Of a stretch of DNA of 64,000 nt, positions 51,040 to 60,267 are shown one piece after another. Under the pieces are notes generated by a model that saw only the letters and a list, made by a program, of their open reading frames with translations, was not told the origin of the DNA and did not search any database. The stretch comes from an uncultured Acetatifactor sp. (GTDB taxonomy: Bacteria > Bacillota > Clostridia > Lachnospirales > Lachnospiraceae). A program made the position numbers and the translations under genes. How positions within the stretch are numbered: the stretch's first letter is position 1; every line of letters starts with the position of its first letter. The stretch covers positions 62,001 to 126,000 of the forward strand of contig CANQOL010000002.1 in assembly GCA_947625475.1 (NCBI GenBank), given 5' to 3'.

Positions 51040-52437
51040 CTACGCCAGGGTAAAGGACTTCAGCTGGGCATTGCCCTCCCCCCGGTAGGTCAGATAGATG
51101 GCCTGCTTCCCGTCCGGGATCGCGACGGGGGCGGTGTAGCTCTCCCACACATCGCAGTAACGGACGGGCAGGGTGGCCAGCACCGGTCCGTCCCAGGCTG
51201 TGCGCACCTCAAAAGCGCCCCCCGCATATCCCCGCACGGTGACAGTGATGCTCTTTACTCCCCGGCAGTCAAAATATTTAAATCCCGCCGTGGCCGAATC
51301 CTGTATATTGCCGATATAGCCGATCTCCTGGTCCCCGTCCCGGCCGTCCTGCATCACCTTGGGGAACCGGTTGTCCCCCACATAGACGGAAGGGATATCC
51401 CGGAACAGGTTGCAGGCCAGATAGGCGGGATACTCTCCCCTTCCCTCTAAGGGCCCGCCGTTTAACCCGCAGGAGGTGAGCTCCACCTGGGGGATGGAGC
51501 CGTCCGGCAGGATGGTGATCTTCTCCGCGCAGCCCTGCCGGCTGTACCAGGTGCCGTTGGTGTGCCGGTGATAAAAAATGTACCAGTCCTCCCCGATCTG
51601 CACGATACTGCCGTGGTTGTTGGCCCCGTAGGCCATGGGCCGGTCCGCAGGCTTGTAGCTGTCAATGTGCAGATCACAGTTGCTGACAATCACCCCGCCG
51701 TAGGTAAAGCCCCCCAGCGGATTTTTGCTCACCGCGTAGCACAGCTCATGCATCACCGCAGAGGAATATATAAAATAGTAGGTATCCCCCACCTTCCGGA
51801 TGGAGGGCGCCTCAAAGAACTCATGGCCCTCAAAGCCCGTCCCCTGGCTGTACTCGCAGCCGGGCGCCACAAACACGGGAGGCTCCGTCACCGTCAGCAT
51901 ATCCGGGCCCAGGACCGTGGCCATGGCTCCGGTGCGGCTCTTGTCCCCTCTTCCGCAGAAGCCGGTGTACAGATACGTTTTCTCCCCCTCCGTGAGTACC
52001 CCGGGATCAAACTGGGGCTCATCCCCCTCCCGGCTGCCCAGCAGCGTCCCGTCGGGATAGTGCACATATCCGTAAAATTCATACCTTCCCGCAGGGGTAT
52101 CGCTCACCGCCACCGAGACGGTGTCCACATGATTCAGCACATAATACAGATAGTACCTGCCGTCCGGCCCCCTTGTCACATCCGGGGCAAAGAGGCACAT
52201 CTTCCCGTCCTTGTTCAGGGGATCCTCATCCCGGGGGTAGATCACCCCCTCATAGCGCCAGTCCCCCAGATCGTCCACCGGGGCCGACCAGCACACATAG
52301 TCCCCCATGCAGAACACATATCCGTTGTAAAAATCGTGGGAGCCGTACACATACACCCGGTCTCCGAACACATAGGGCTCCCCGTCCGGGATATACTCCC
52401 AGGAAGGCAGATAAGGATTAAATGCCTGTTTCTTCAT
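51040..52437 (-). CDS. GH43-family glycosidase (arabinofuranosidase/xylosidase) with C-terminal beta module
   Basis: 465 residues, no signal peptide. Five-bladed propeller start with PYLPSWEYIPDGEPYVFGD and VYVYGSHD; the catalytic acidic residues are placed by FAPDVTRGPDGRYYLYY and GHEFFEAPSIRK, and HGSIVQIGEDWYIFYHRH. The last ~130 residues read like a CBM6-type beta module (SATAGFKYFDCRGVKSITV). Would trim arabinose or xylose side units. Start at 52437, after GAGGAGG. Same strand as carboxylesterase and GH39 genes. Confidence 0.92.
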   Translation of the reverse strand: MKKQAFNPYLPSWEYIPDGEPYVFGDRVYVYGSHDFYNGYVFCMGDYVCWSAPVDDLGDWRYEGVIYPRDEDPLNKDGKMCLFAPDVTRGPDGRYYLYYVLNHVDTVSVAVSDTPAGRYEFYGYVHYPDGTLLGSREGDEPQFDPGVLTEGEKTYLYTGFCGRGDKSRTGAMATVLGPDMLTVTEPPVFVAPGCEYSQGTGFEGHEFFEAPSIRKVGDTYYFIYSSAVMHELCYAVSKNPLGGFTYGGVIVSNCDLHIDSYKPADRPMAYGANNHGSIVQIGEDWYIFYHRHTNGTWYSRQGCAEKITILPDGSIPQVELTSCGLNGGPLEGRGEYPAYLACNLFRDIPSVYVGDNRFPKVMQDGRDGDQEIGYIGNIQDSATAGFKYFDCRGVKSITVTVRGYAGGAFEVRTAWDGPVLATLPVRYCDVWESYTAPVAIPDGKQAIYLTYRGEGNAQLKSFTLA

Positions 52438-52490
52438 AATGATAGTATCCTCCTCATATTCACTCTGGGCCGTCCTCTCCCCCCATCGGT

Positions 52491-54008
52491 TTAGGAAAGC
52501 CTCTCCCGGATGTTCTCCATCAGGAAAGCCTTGAAGGGATCTTCCGGTCCCTGGATGGGACAGGCGCCCTCCCCCGTAAAGCGCATCCCGCTGGCCTGCC
52601 CTTCCCGGTAGGGCTTCCAGAGGGGCATGGGGGATCCGTCCGCATCCGGGCCGTTGGGATCCCCTGTCTTGATAAAGTTGGCCCAGTAATTGCACATCTG
52701 GCGGGCCAGGTCATAATGCCTGCCCACAAAGGGACGCCAGCACTTGGCCAGTGTCTCAAAGAAGAACCACAGATCCACCGAGTGGAAGGTGCCGGGATGA
52801 TCCCAGCCCGGGATATCCGGGGCAAAGCAGTAATAGTAGCAGTCCTTTCCGTCCGGCCTGCGGTAGGTAAAGAGGCTCTTGGCGGTGCACTCGATGCCGC
52901 TGACCACGCCGTAATGCCCCTGGCCGTCCCCTTCCCCGGCCTCCGGGAAGGACAAAAATTCCTCCGCCCTCTCCCCGAAGCACTCTTTTGCCCTCTGCTC
53001 CAGCTCTTCCCGGCTTCCCGCCGTCAGCAGGCTGGGGAACTCATCCTCCGTGTTGCCCGCCATAACGCTGACCGGCACACATTTTCCCGCCAGGAACAGC
53101 TCCAGCGGATCTCCCACGCAGAATTTATGATCCAGCACCGTGAACATCCTGGGATTGTTCTTTGCATACTCGCTGTATTTGTGCAGCACGTACCTGGCGT
53201 CCAGCCCTCTGGCTTCCTCCAGGGTGGATACCCCCAGGAAATCAAAGAATCGCTTCCCATTTTCCTGGGCGCTCTCTATCGCCTCCGGATGTCCGATGCC
53301 GCCCTCCCCGTAGGGGCTGCGGATCATGGCGCTCATAATGACGGCCTTCTGGAACAATCCCCTGTTGTCCATACAGGCCATCTGGCTTAGGACGCTGCCG
53401 CCCCCCGCGGACTGGCCCGCAATGGTGATATTCTCAGGATCTCCCCCGAAGGCGGCGATGTTGCGCACCACCCAGCGGATGCCCGCCTGCTGGTCCAGGT
53501 TCCCGAAGTTGGCCGGGGCCTCCGGCTGCTCCCGGGTGAGCTGGGGATGGGACAGGAAGCCGAACACATTGATCCGGTAATTGACCGTCACTACCACCAC
53601 GCCCCTGCGGGCCAGCCTCTCCCCGTCAAACTCCATCTCGGCCGGATATCCCCACTGGAGGCCGCCTCCGTAAAACCACACCAGCACCGGCTGCCTCTCC
53701 TGATCGCTCTTTGCACCCGTCCAGATATTCAGGTACAGGCAGTCCTCGTCCATGGCGATCTCGGGATCCACATGCCACTCCCGGCAGTAGATATCGTCCC
53801 CCAGACCGGGGGTGTCCTGCACCGCGATAGGGGCAAAACGGTATGCCTCCCTTATGCCCTCCCAGTCGGCGGCAGGCTGGGGAGCCCGCCATCTGTTCTC
53901 TCCCACGGGCGGCGCGGCAAAGGGAATCCCCTTGAAGGATGTGATCCGAGGGTCCGCCGCCTCAATCCCCCTTACCCAGCCGTTCTCCGTCCTTGCAGTT
54001 CTAATCAT
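52491..54008 (-). CDS. Type B carboxylesterase/lipase-family protein
   Basis: 505 residues. Nucleophile elbow GQSAGGGS, oxyanion segment WFYGGGLQWG, and DEDCLYLNIWTG plus the RNIAAFGGDPENIT stretch are all classic. Glu (GNTEDEF) and His (FHSVDLWFFF) complete the likely triad. No signal peptide. Placed first in the run before GH43, GH39 and DUF5662, it may deacylate or deferuloylate imported oligosaccharides. AAAGGAGCGCGA precedes the ATG. Confidence 0.9.
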   Translation of the reverse strand: MIRTARTENGWVRGIEAADPRITSFKGIPFAAPPVGENRWRAPQPAADWEGIREAYRFAPIAVQDTPGLGDDIYCREWHVDPEIAMDEDCLYLNIWTGAKSDQERQPVLVWFYGGGLQWGYPAEMEFDGERLARRGVVVVTVNYRINVFGFLSHPQLTREQPEAPANFGNLDQQAGIRWVVRNIAAFGGDPENITIAGQSAGGGSVLSQMACMDNRGLFQKAVIMSAMIRSPYGEGGIGHPEAIESAQENGKRFFDFLGVSTLEEARGLDARYVLHKYSEYAKNNPRMFTVLDHKFCVGDPLELFLAGKCVPVSVMAGNTEDEFPSLLTAGSREELEQRAKECFGERAEEFLSFPEAGEGDGQGHYGVVSGIECTAKSLFTYRRPDGKDCYYYCFAPDIPGWDHPGTFHSVDLWFFFETLAKCWRPFVGRHYDLARQMCNYWANFIKTGDPNGPDADGSPMPLWKPYREGQASGMRFTGEGACPIQGPEDPFKAFLMENIRERLS

Positions 54009-54173
54009 TCGCGCTCCTTTCTCAGGCCCAAAGGGCCTCTGAAAATCCCGCATCCTCCCTATATTACTTCCATCATACCAAGAAAGAAGGGTTTCTGGCA
54101 ATGCTTTCTTACACATTTCAAAAAACTTTTAGTTTGGAAACTTTTCGTTTCACAAACATCTCAATAATAATTG

Positions 54174-54202
54174 TTGCAATCTGGGAACAGCTTTGATACA
54201 AT
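54174..54202 (+). promoter_or_regulatory. Promoter of the phosphofructokinase gene
   Basis: -35 TTGCAA, 17-bp spacer, -10 TACAAT; leader about 110 nt. The 54009-54318 gap otherwise holds no gene, only a pyrimidine/AT-rich stretch upstream of the promoter and the divergent carboxylesterase start. Confidence 0.8.
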
Positions 54203-54318
54203 GAAGTGGAATGGGCCGAGCAGCGTGTTGGGTTTCCTCTCCCCTGCCGGGAGAGCTTTCACGGGCGCCGTCAAATCCCAACCCTTTCAAAATATACAAA
54301 GATAGTGAGGTATATGCT

Positions 54319-55566
54319 ATGGCGAACAAGCGCAACATCATCGTAGGCCAGTCAGGCGGCCCTACAGCCGTGATCAACTCCAGCCTGGCCGGCGTCTACA
54401 AAACCGCAAAGGAGCGTGGCTTCCACAAGGTGTATGGCATGCTCCACGGCGTCCAGGGACTCCTGGACGAGCAGTACGTGGATCTCTCCACTCAGATCCA
54501 CTCGGATATGGATATCGAGCTGCTGAAGCGCACTCCCTCCGCTTTCCTGGGCTCCTGCCGCTACAAGCTGCCGGAGATTCATGAGAATCCTGAGGTCTAT
54601 GAGAAGATCTTCTCCATTCTGGACAAGCTGGACATTGAGGCATTCATCTACATCGGCGGCAACGATTCCATGGATACCATCAAGAAGCTGTCCGACTATG
54701 CCGTGGTAAAGGGTCTTCCCCAGAAGTTTCTGGGCGTTCCCAAGACCATCGACAATGACCTGGCCATGACGGACCACACCCCTGGCTTCGGCAGCGCCGC
54801 CAAGTACATCGCAGCCTCCACCAAGGAGATCATCCGCGACGCCCTGGGCATGAGCTACAAGAAGGTGAACATCACCGTGCTGGAGATCATGGGCCGCAAC
54901 GCAGGCTGGCTGACCGGCGCCACCGCCCTGGCCAAGACCGAGGAATGCGAAGGCCCCGATCTGATTTATCTGCCCGAGGTAACCTTCGACCTGGATCAGT
55001 TCCGCGCCAAGGTGAAGGCTCTGCTGGAGGTAAAGCAGAACATCGTGATCGCTGTCTCCGAGGGCATCAAGGTGGCCGACGGCCGCTATGTGTGCGAGCT
55101 GGCCAGCAACTCCGACTATGTGGACGCCTTCGGCCACAAGCAGCTGCAGGGCACCGCTCTCTACCTGGCCAACCTTCTTTCCTCTGAGCTGGGCTGCAAG
55201 GCCAGAGCCGTGGAGTTCTCCATCCTGCAGAGGAGCGCGTCCCACATGGCATCCCGTACCGATATCGACGAGGCATTCATGGTAGGCGGCGCGGCTGTAA
55301 AGGCTGTGGACGAGGGAGACACCGGCAAGATGGTGATCATCACCCGCAAGTCCGAGGATCCTTACGTGAGCACCGCGGATATCTACGATATCCACCGTAT
55401 CGCCAACATCGAGCACACCGTTCCCAGGATCTGGGTGAACCAGGAGGGCGACTATGTGACCGAGGAATTCATCGACTACGTGAGACCTCTGATCCAGGGC
55501 GACTACGCTCCCTTCATTGTGAACGGTCTTCCTCAGCACCTGGTGCTGGATCTGAACCGCAAATAG
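54319..55566 (+). CDS. pfp: 6-phosphofructokinase, PPi-type
   Basis: 415 residues. Phosphorylates fructose 6-phosphate. It carries GGNDS (ATP-type enzymes have GGDGS) and PKTIDNDL (ATP-type PGTIDND), both marks of pyrophosphate-dependent enzymes. EIMGRNAGWLTGA and QRSASHMASRTDIDEA-type segments are also present. PPi use would save ATP and make the step reversible. ATG at 54319 follows AGTGAGG. Monocistronic, ending in a hairpin. Confidence 0.9.
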   Translation: MANKRNIIVGQSGGPTAVINSSLAGVYKTAKERGFHKVYGMLHGVQGLLDEQYVDLSTQIHSDMDIELLKRTPSAFLGSCRYKLPEIHENPEVYEKIFSILDKLDIEAFIYIGGNDSMDTIKKLSDYAVVKGLPQKFLGVPKTIDNDLAMTDHTPGFGSAAKYIAASTKEIIRDALGMSYKKVNITVLEIMGRNAGWLTGATALAKTEECEGPDLIYLPEVTFDLDQFRAKVKALLEVKQNIVIAVSEGIKVADGRYVCELASNSDYVDAFGHKQLQGTALYLANLLSSELGCKARAVEFSILQRSASHMASRTDIDEAFMVGGAAVKAVDEGDTGKMVIITRKSEDPYVSTADIYDIHRIANIEHTVPRIWVNQEGDYVTEEFIDYVRPLIQGDYAPFIVNGLPQHLVLDLNRK

Positions 55567-55638
55567 GCATCCCATACCGGCTGCCCCGGGCACCCGGCAT
55601 CTGACCGGTCCCTTTTGGCATTCATAACGTACAAACCC

Positions 55639-55677
55639 AAAATCCCACAGGCAGCCTGAGGCAGTCTGTGGGATTTT
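55639..55677 (+). terminator. Terminator of the phosphofructokinase gene
   Basis: AAAATCCCACAG and CTGTGGGATTTT form a 12-bp stem around a 14-base loop. The T run is only four long. Confidence 0.7.
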
Positions 55678-55699
55678 ACAGAACTTACAAAGGAAGCAG

Positions 55700-55840
55700 T
55701 GTGAAAAATCACACGGATGTGCTGATTTTTCACATGAGAATTTGTGCCGGAGCGCCGCAAATTCTACTGATGGCAGATCAGAAACCGCATTCGCGGATTT
55801 CTCATCGCCCCCGTCGCGCAAAGCGCTCCGGAATGGGGAG
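55700..55840 (+). promoter_or_regulatory. Four stacked hairpins before the NlpC/P60 gene
   Basis: H1 55700-55734: TGTGAAAAATCA/TGATTTTTCACA with an inner CAC/GTG. H2 55737-55765: AGAATTTG/CAAATTCT. H3 about 55780-55802: AGAAA-CCGC/GCGG-TTTCT with an ATTC loop. H4 about 55809-55840: CCCCGT/ATGGGG around GCGC-AAA-GCGC. H4 contains the 23-bp element also found before the solute-binding lipoprotein. H4's 3' arm overlaps GGGGAG, the ribosome-binding site. No clear promoter is seen inside. Confidence 0.75.
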
Positions 55841-55844
55841 CCCT

Positions 55845-57224
55845 ATGAAATACAAACTGATCATGGGAATCGGCGCCCTGGCCCTGGCAGGGGCCCTGCT
55901 CTGCGGCATATTTCTCCTGGGGCGGGAGGACGGCGGGGGCGTTCAGCCCCTCCCCCTCTCCGGGATACCTCTGGAAACCCGGGAGACCTCTGCCTCCCTC
56001 AGCCAGGGCGCCTCTGGGGACAATGCCCAGGATGCAAAAGCCCAGCCGGGGGAGCGCCTGACAGGATCCTCTGATCCGGACGGCTCCCAGGCCCCGGACG
56101 GCCAGCCGGCGGATGACTCCCGGGAGCCGTCCCCTTTGGCAGACCCCGGGCCCTCTCCGGCTGCGGGCACTCCCCAGGAGGGGAATGGCCCTGCGGATCC
56201 TCTTTCCTCTCCGGCCCCGGACGCCTCCCAGGATGAGCCTGGCGCCGCAGCCCCTCTTCCCTCCCAGGAGGACGCCGGGGAATATGCGGACCTGGCCATC
56301 GCCCATGTGACCCGCTATGTGAACGTGCGCTCCGCCCCCGATACGGAAAGTGAGATTGTGGGCAAAATCTACGACGGGGCCGTGGCTCATATTCTGGCAG
56401 CTGCCGGCCCGGAGCAGGACTGGTTCCAGATCGTATCCGGCAATGTGCAGGGCTACATCAAGTCCGAATTTTTCCTGTATGGGGAAGCTGCCGCAGAGGT
56501 GATCGACGACTATGTGACGCGCTATGCCACTGTGATCGCCGACCGGCTTAACGTGCGCAGTGAGCCGGATCTTGCATCCGGACGGATCGGATATATTGAC
56601 AACGGGGAACGGGTGAAGCTTCTGGAAGATCAGGGTGACTGGCTGAAGGTGCAGTACACGGACACCCAGACCGGCTATGTGGCGGCGCCCTACGTAACCC
56701 TGGAGGAGGAATTCGTCTACGCCAAAACCCTGGAGGAAGAGGCGAAGGAGCTGGCAGAGCAGAAGGCCCTGGAAGAGCGGCAGCACGCCTCCGAGGCACA
56801 GACAGCGGAAAATACCGCCGTCACCGTGACGCCCCCTGACACAGACTACACCACCAACGGGGAGCTGCGCCAGAGCATCGTGGACTACGCCATGCAGTTT
56901 TTGGGGAACAAATATGTCCATGGGGGCCAGTCCCTTACCACGGGCACGGACTGCTCCGGCTTTACCTCCCTGATCTACAAGGAATTCGGATACTCCATCA
57001 GCCGCACTCCCGCCGGCCAGCTCTCCAGTGCCGGCCGCGGCGTAGACTACAGCCAGATCCAGATCGGAGACATTATCTGCTACGGCTCCGGCGGCAAATG
57101 CACCCATGTGGCCCTCTACATCGGGGACGGCCAGATCATCCACGCCGCCAACTCCCGCAAGGGCGTTATCATCGGGGAGGCGGACTATGACACCATTTTA
57201 GGCGTCAGGAATGTGATTGACTGA
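55845..57224 (+). CDS. SH3b-NlpC/P60 cell-wall hydrolase
   Basis: 459 residues. One N-terminal membrane/signal segment (LIMGIGALALAGALLCGIF), then a Pro/Ser/Ala/Gly-rich linker (~45-145), two SH3b domains (~145-215 VTRYVNVRSAPDTESEIVGK; ~225-290 ADRLNVRSEPDLASGRIGY), a charged helix, and a C-terminal NlpC/P60 endopeptidase with TDCSGFTSLIYKEFGYSISR (catalytic Cys) and KCTHVALYIG (catalytic His). Cuts peptidoglycan stem peptides. Start at 55845 chosen over an upstream in-frame start because the hydrophobic segment then begins the protein. Confidence 0.93.
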   Translation: MKYKLIMGIGALALAGALLCGIFLLGREDGGGVQPLPLSGIPLETRETSASLSQGASGDNAQDAKAQPGERLTGSSDPDGSQAPDGQPADDSREPSPLADPGPSPAAGTPQEGNGPADPLSSPAPDASQDEPGAAAPLPSQEDAGEYADLAIAHVTRYVNVRSAPDTESEIVGKIYDGAVAHILAAAGPEQDWFQIVSGNVQGYIKSEFFLYGEAAAEVIDDYVTRYATVIADRLNVRSEPDLASGRIGYIDNGERVKLLEDQGDWLKVQYTDTQTGYVAAPYVTLEEEFVYAKTLEEEAKELAEQKALEERQHASEAQTAENTAVTVTPPDTDYTTNGELRQSIVDYAMQFLGNKYVHGGQSLTTGTDCSGFTSLIYKEFGYSISRTPAGQLSSAGRGVDYSQIQIGDIICYGSGGKCTHVALYIGDGQIIHAANSRKGVIIGEADYDTILGVRNVID

Positions 57225-57259
57225 TCTCCTAGGAGGAAACCTCGGAGCTCTCCGGAGCG

Positions 57260-58810
57260 TCACTCCCCAATGTCCTCCGGAGGGTCTTCCGGCTCCGTAA
57301 AACGCTCCAGAGCCGCCTCTGACTCCTTAGAGCCCTCCGGGGCATCCTCGGCTTCCCCAGCCCTCTTCGGAACCACCTGCAGAGGCAGCTCCCGGCCCTT
57401 TTCCCGGACCTTCTCCAGGGGAAGCTCCCACTCCCCCAATATCTCCCTGCTCTTTTCCTGCAGGTACTCCAGGCTCAGGCTGACGCCTCCGTAATTGCGG
57501 ATGCCATGGCTTTGGGCCTGTTCCTGTGTGTATTCTTCCAGGGGATACACATTCTCCAGCCGGACTGGGCCGCTTTTGTAGTGACAGACCAAGGGCACCG
57601 CACCGCTCTCATCCCGCACCACATACACCTCATCCTCCGTCACATGAAAAGTCACCCAGGCCATTTCCTCCAGCATGCAGATCGCCTGCTTTTGCGTGGA
57701 GACATAATTCCCCAGAGAATAAAAGCACAGGGTGGTCCTGCCGTCCTGGGCCGTAAGCAGCTCCACCGGCTGGGGCACATGGGGATGGGTCCCGATGATC
57801 ACATCCGCCCCCGCATCCGCCATCTCCTGGGCAAACCGGCGCTGATAGGAGGATGGCTCCGTGCGGTACTCCGTCCCCCAATGAGGGAATACCACCACCA
57901 CGTCCGCCAGCTCCCTGGCCCGCCGGATATCCTCCGTCACCTGAGGGTTCAGGGAGGTAAAGTCGATGGCCCCGGTCTTTTCCTGATAGGCGCACAGCAT
58001 ATCCAGCCGCCCCCTCAGGGAGCTGTCCAGCACCTCCGCATTGGGGCCGTAGGTATAATTCAAAATGGCAAAAGTCCGGTCCCCCGCCTGCAGCAGGCCG
58101 ATCCGCTCCTGGGTGGGCTCCTGGTGGATTCCCACCGCCAGCACCTGGGGGTACTGCTCCCAGAAGGCCGCACACCGGGCCAGCCCCTTCACTCCCTGAT
58201 CCGCCGCATGATTGGTGGCATGCAGCACCACCTGAAAGCCTGCTGCCGCAATGGCGTCCCCCACCTGGGTGGGAGAATTAAAATGGGGAAACCCGGAAAA
58301 TCCCAGCTCGTTTCCCCCAAAGACAGTTTCCTGATTGATCGCCCGGATGTCCGCCTGATCCAGCAGATCCTGAATCCCCCGGAACAGGAAGCTGTAATCA
58401 TAGCTTCCGTCCGCCTGCTTTCCCGTATACACAATCCCCATGTGCATCAGATTATCTCCCAGCGCTGCCAGACGGATCTCATACTCCCTGTAGGGCTCTG
58501 GGGTTGGTTCCGGAGTGGGGGCCGGGGTAGACTTCTGCACAAGCTCCGGCGTGGGCGCAGAGGCAGATTCCAGTGCAGGCTCCCGTGCGGACTCCGGTTT
58601 AAGCGCAGGCGCAGAAGCAGACTCCGAGCCGCCTCCCTGCAGGGCCGCGGACTCCGGCGAAGAGGTGCTCTCCGAAGTCTGCACCTGGGCAGCCCCCTGA
58701 GCCTCCCGCAGCTCCCCGTCCCTTATGCCGCACCCGGCCAGTCCCATCCAAAGCGCCAGGCCCAGCAGGAAAACTCCTGTCCTGCGCCCGCGCCTTCGTC
58801 TCTCTCTCAT
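57260..58810 (-). CDS. CapA/PgsA-type metallophosphatase-like lipoprotein
   Basis: 516 residues. Lipobox LWMGLAGC-G, then a Ser/Ala/Pro/Glu-rich linker (~30-105, with TPAPTPEPTPEP). The CapA-like domain (AALGDNLMHMGIVYTG; INQETVFGG; VVLHATNHAADQG; VVVFPHWGTEYR; IIGTHPHVPQPVE; FYSLGNYVS) has conserved Asp/His metal positions. CapA proteins take part in poly-gamma-glutamate or surface-polymer handling, though many have no proven role. Acidic C-terminal tail. GGGGAGTGACAG precedes the ATG. Converges with the NlpC/P60 gene. Confidence 0.88.
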   Translation of the reverse strand: MRERRRRGRRTGVFLLGLALWMGLAGCGIRDGELREAQGAAQVQTSESTSSPESAALQGGGSESASAPALKPESAREPALESASAPTPELVQKSTPAPTPEPTPEPYREYEIRLAALGDNLMHMGIVYTGKQADGSYDYSFLFRGIQDLLDQADIRAINQETVFGGNELGFSGFPHFNSPTQVGDAIAAAGFQVVLHATNHAADQGVKGLARCAAFWEQYPQVLAVGIHQEPTQERIGLLQAGDRTFAILNYTYGPNAEVLDSSLRGRLDMLCAYQEKTGAIDFTSLNPQVTEDIRRARELADVVVVFPHWGTEYRTEPSSYQRRFAQEMADAGADVIIGTHPHVPQPVELLTAQDGRTTLCFYSLGNYVSTQKQAICMLEEMAWVTFHVTEDEVYVVRDESGAVPLVCHYKSGPVRLENVYPLEEYTQEQAQSHGIRNYGGVSLSLEYLQEKSREILGEWELPLEKVREKGRELPLQVVPKRAGEAEDAPEGSKESEAALERFTEPEDPPEDIGE

Positions 58811-58934
58811 CTGTCACTCCCCTGCCGGTCTCCCGGTCAGTCTCCCTTTCCGCCTGCCCTGCGTCAAAAGTTTTCCGTTTCCGCTCTTTCCCGCCAGTCC
58901 TTCTTCTGCGTCCCAAGCAGGCTCCGGTTCCCAT

Positions 58935-59072
58935 CCGCGTCCGTTATCTACAGCTGTCCAAAGCAGGATTCCACCCGCATCCGGCAGCTCCTTCTGTCTA
59001 AATCAAGACCCCACCCGCGTCTGCCATCTCCTTCTGTCTAAATCAGGATCTCATCCGCGTCCGGTATATTTT
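58935..59072. repeat. ~45-bp tandem copies of the K+ channel 3' end
   Basis: Three imperfect units on the plus strand, each with an ACCCGCnTCnG core then CTCCTTCTGTCTAAATCAnGA or a diverged form. The first unit (nearest the gene) holds the channel's last codons and stop (GCGGATGAGATCCTGATTTAG on minus); the others repeat this sequence downstream. Confidence 0.8.
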
Positions 59073-60240
59073 TCTTGGTATAAAGGAACACCTCGTCCCC
59101 CTCATGCAGGACCGTATTCCCGTTGGGGATCACCGTCCTGCCCTCATGATGCACCATCACAATCAGCGTATTGCGGGAAATATCCAAATCCCGGACCCGG
59201 CAGCCCACCCAGGGATGCTTGGCCCGCAGAGTCAGCTCCTTTAAGGTGATCCCGATATCCCCGTCCGTGCTCTCCGCCCCGATGACCAGGGAATCCCCCT
59301 TCTCCACCACCATATTTCCCCGGGGGATCAGGGTTGTCCCGTCCTCCCTGCGGATCACCGCCAGGATCATTCCCGGGGGCAGGGTCAGGCTGCGGACAGA
59401 CTTGCCGGCCCAGGGGTGTTCCTCCCCGATCTGGAGCTGCACAAACCGCAGCTCCTCCTCCACCATGTACTGCACCGCCTCCTTGCGGGCGCCGTACTGC
59501 TCCACAAAGCCGGCGGAGAGAATACCGGTGGGGATGGCCACCATGCCCACTCCCAAAAAGGTGATAAAGATCCCCAGGATCTTTCCCGGCACCGTGATGG
59601 GATAGATATCCCCGTAGCCCACGGTCAGCAGGGTGGAGGCGGACCACCAGAAGCCGGAAAAGGCGTTCTGGAACACATCCGGCTGGGCATCGTGTTCCAG
59701 GCCGTACATACACAGAGAGGAAGCCATCATGAGCATGAGAAGAATCATCATAGAGGAAAAGATCTGATCCCGCTTGCGCTTCAGGACATCGGCAATCACA
59801 TTGAAGGCGTCGTAATACCGGTCCAGCTGGAAGAGCCGCAGGATCCGCATAATCCGCAGCGTCCGAAAGGCCACAATCCCCGCCGGGAAATACAGGGGCA
59901 GATAAAAGGGCAGGAAGGAGAGCAGGTCAATGAGCCCTCCGAAGGAAAAAATATACTTCAGCCTGGCCCTCCCCTGGGTCTGCCTGGGATACAGATACCG
60001 GGCGGTCCACACCCGCAGGGCGTATTCCACGGTAAAGCCCAGCACCGTGATCCATTCCAGGACATTCAGCAGGCCCTTGTAGGGAGCGGATGCCTCGAAG
60101 GTATCAAAGATGGCGATAAACAAATTGCACAGGATAGCCCCCGTGAGCAGCACGTCGAACAGGATGCTCACGAAATCTCCCGTGTGGCCGATCTGAATAA
60201 TATCGAATACTCTCTTTTTCTTTTCCTCAGATATCTTCAT
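59038..60240 (-). CDS. Voltage-gated-like K+ channel with two TrkA-C domains
   Basis: 400 residues. Six membrane segments; S4-like RTLRIMRILRLFQLDRYYDAF holds several spaced Arg, and the selectivity filter is LLTVGYGDIYP (~residue 209). The C-terminal ~150 residues form two TrkA-C (RCK-C) modules (GKSVRSLTLPPGMILAVIRREDG, GCRVRDLDISRNTLIVMVHH), which commonly bind nucleotides such as c-di-AMP, here without an RCK-N domain. Likely voltage- or ligand-controlled K+ flux. Its stop lies in the first unit of a tandem repeat. 28 bp before it ends the hybrid kinase gene. Confidence 0.9.
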   Translation of the reverse strand: MKISEEKKKRVFDIIQIGHTGDFVSILFDVLLTGAILCNLFIAIFDTFEASAPYKGLLNVLEWITVLGFTVEYALRVWTARYLYPRQTQGRARLKYIFSFGGLIDLLSFLPFYLPLYFPAGIVAFRTLRIMRILRLFQLDRYYDAFNVIADVLKRKRDQIFSSMMILLMLMMASSLCMYGLEHDAQPDVFQNAFSGFWWSASTLLTVGYGDIYPITVPGKILGIFITFLGVGMVAIPTGILSAGFVEQYGARKEAVQYMVEEELRFVQLQIGEEHPWAGKSVRSLTLPPGMILAVIRREDGTTLIPRGNMVVEKGDSLVIGAESTDGDIGITLKELTLRAKHPWVGCRVRDLDISRNTLIVMVHHEGRTVIPNGNTVLHEGDEVFLYTKKNIPDADEILI

Positions 60241-60267
60241 CGCGCCCTCCGCCGCTTCCCCTTCCCG

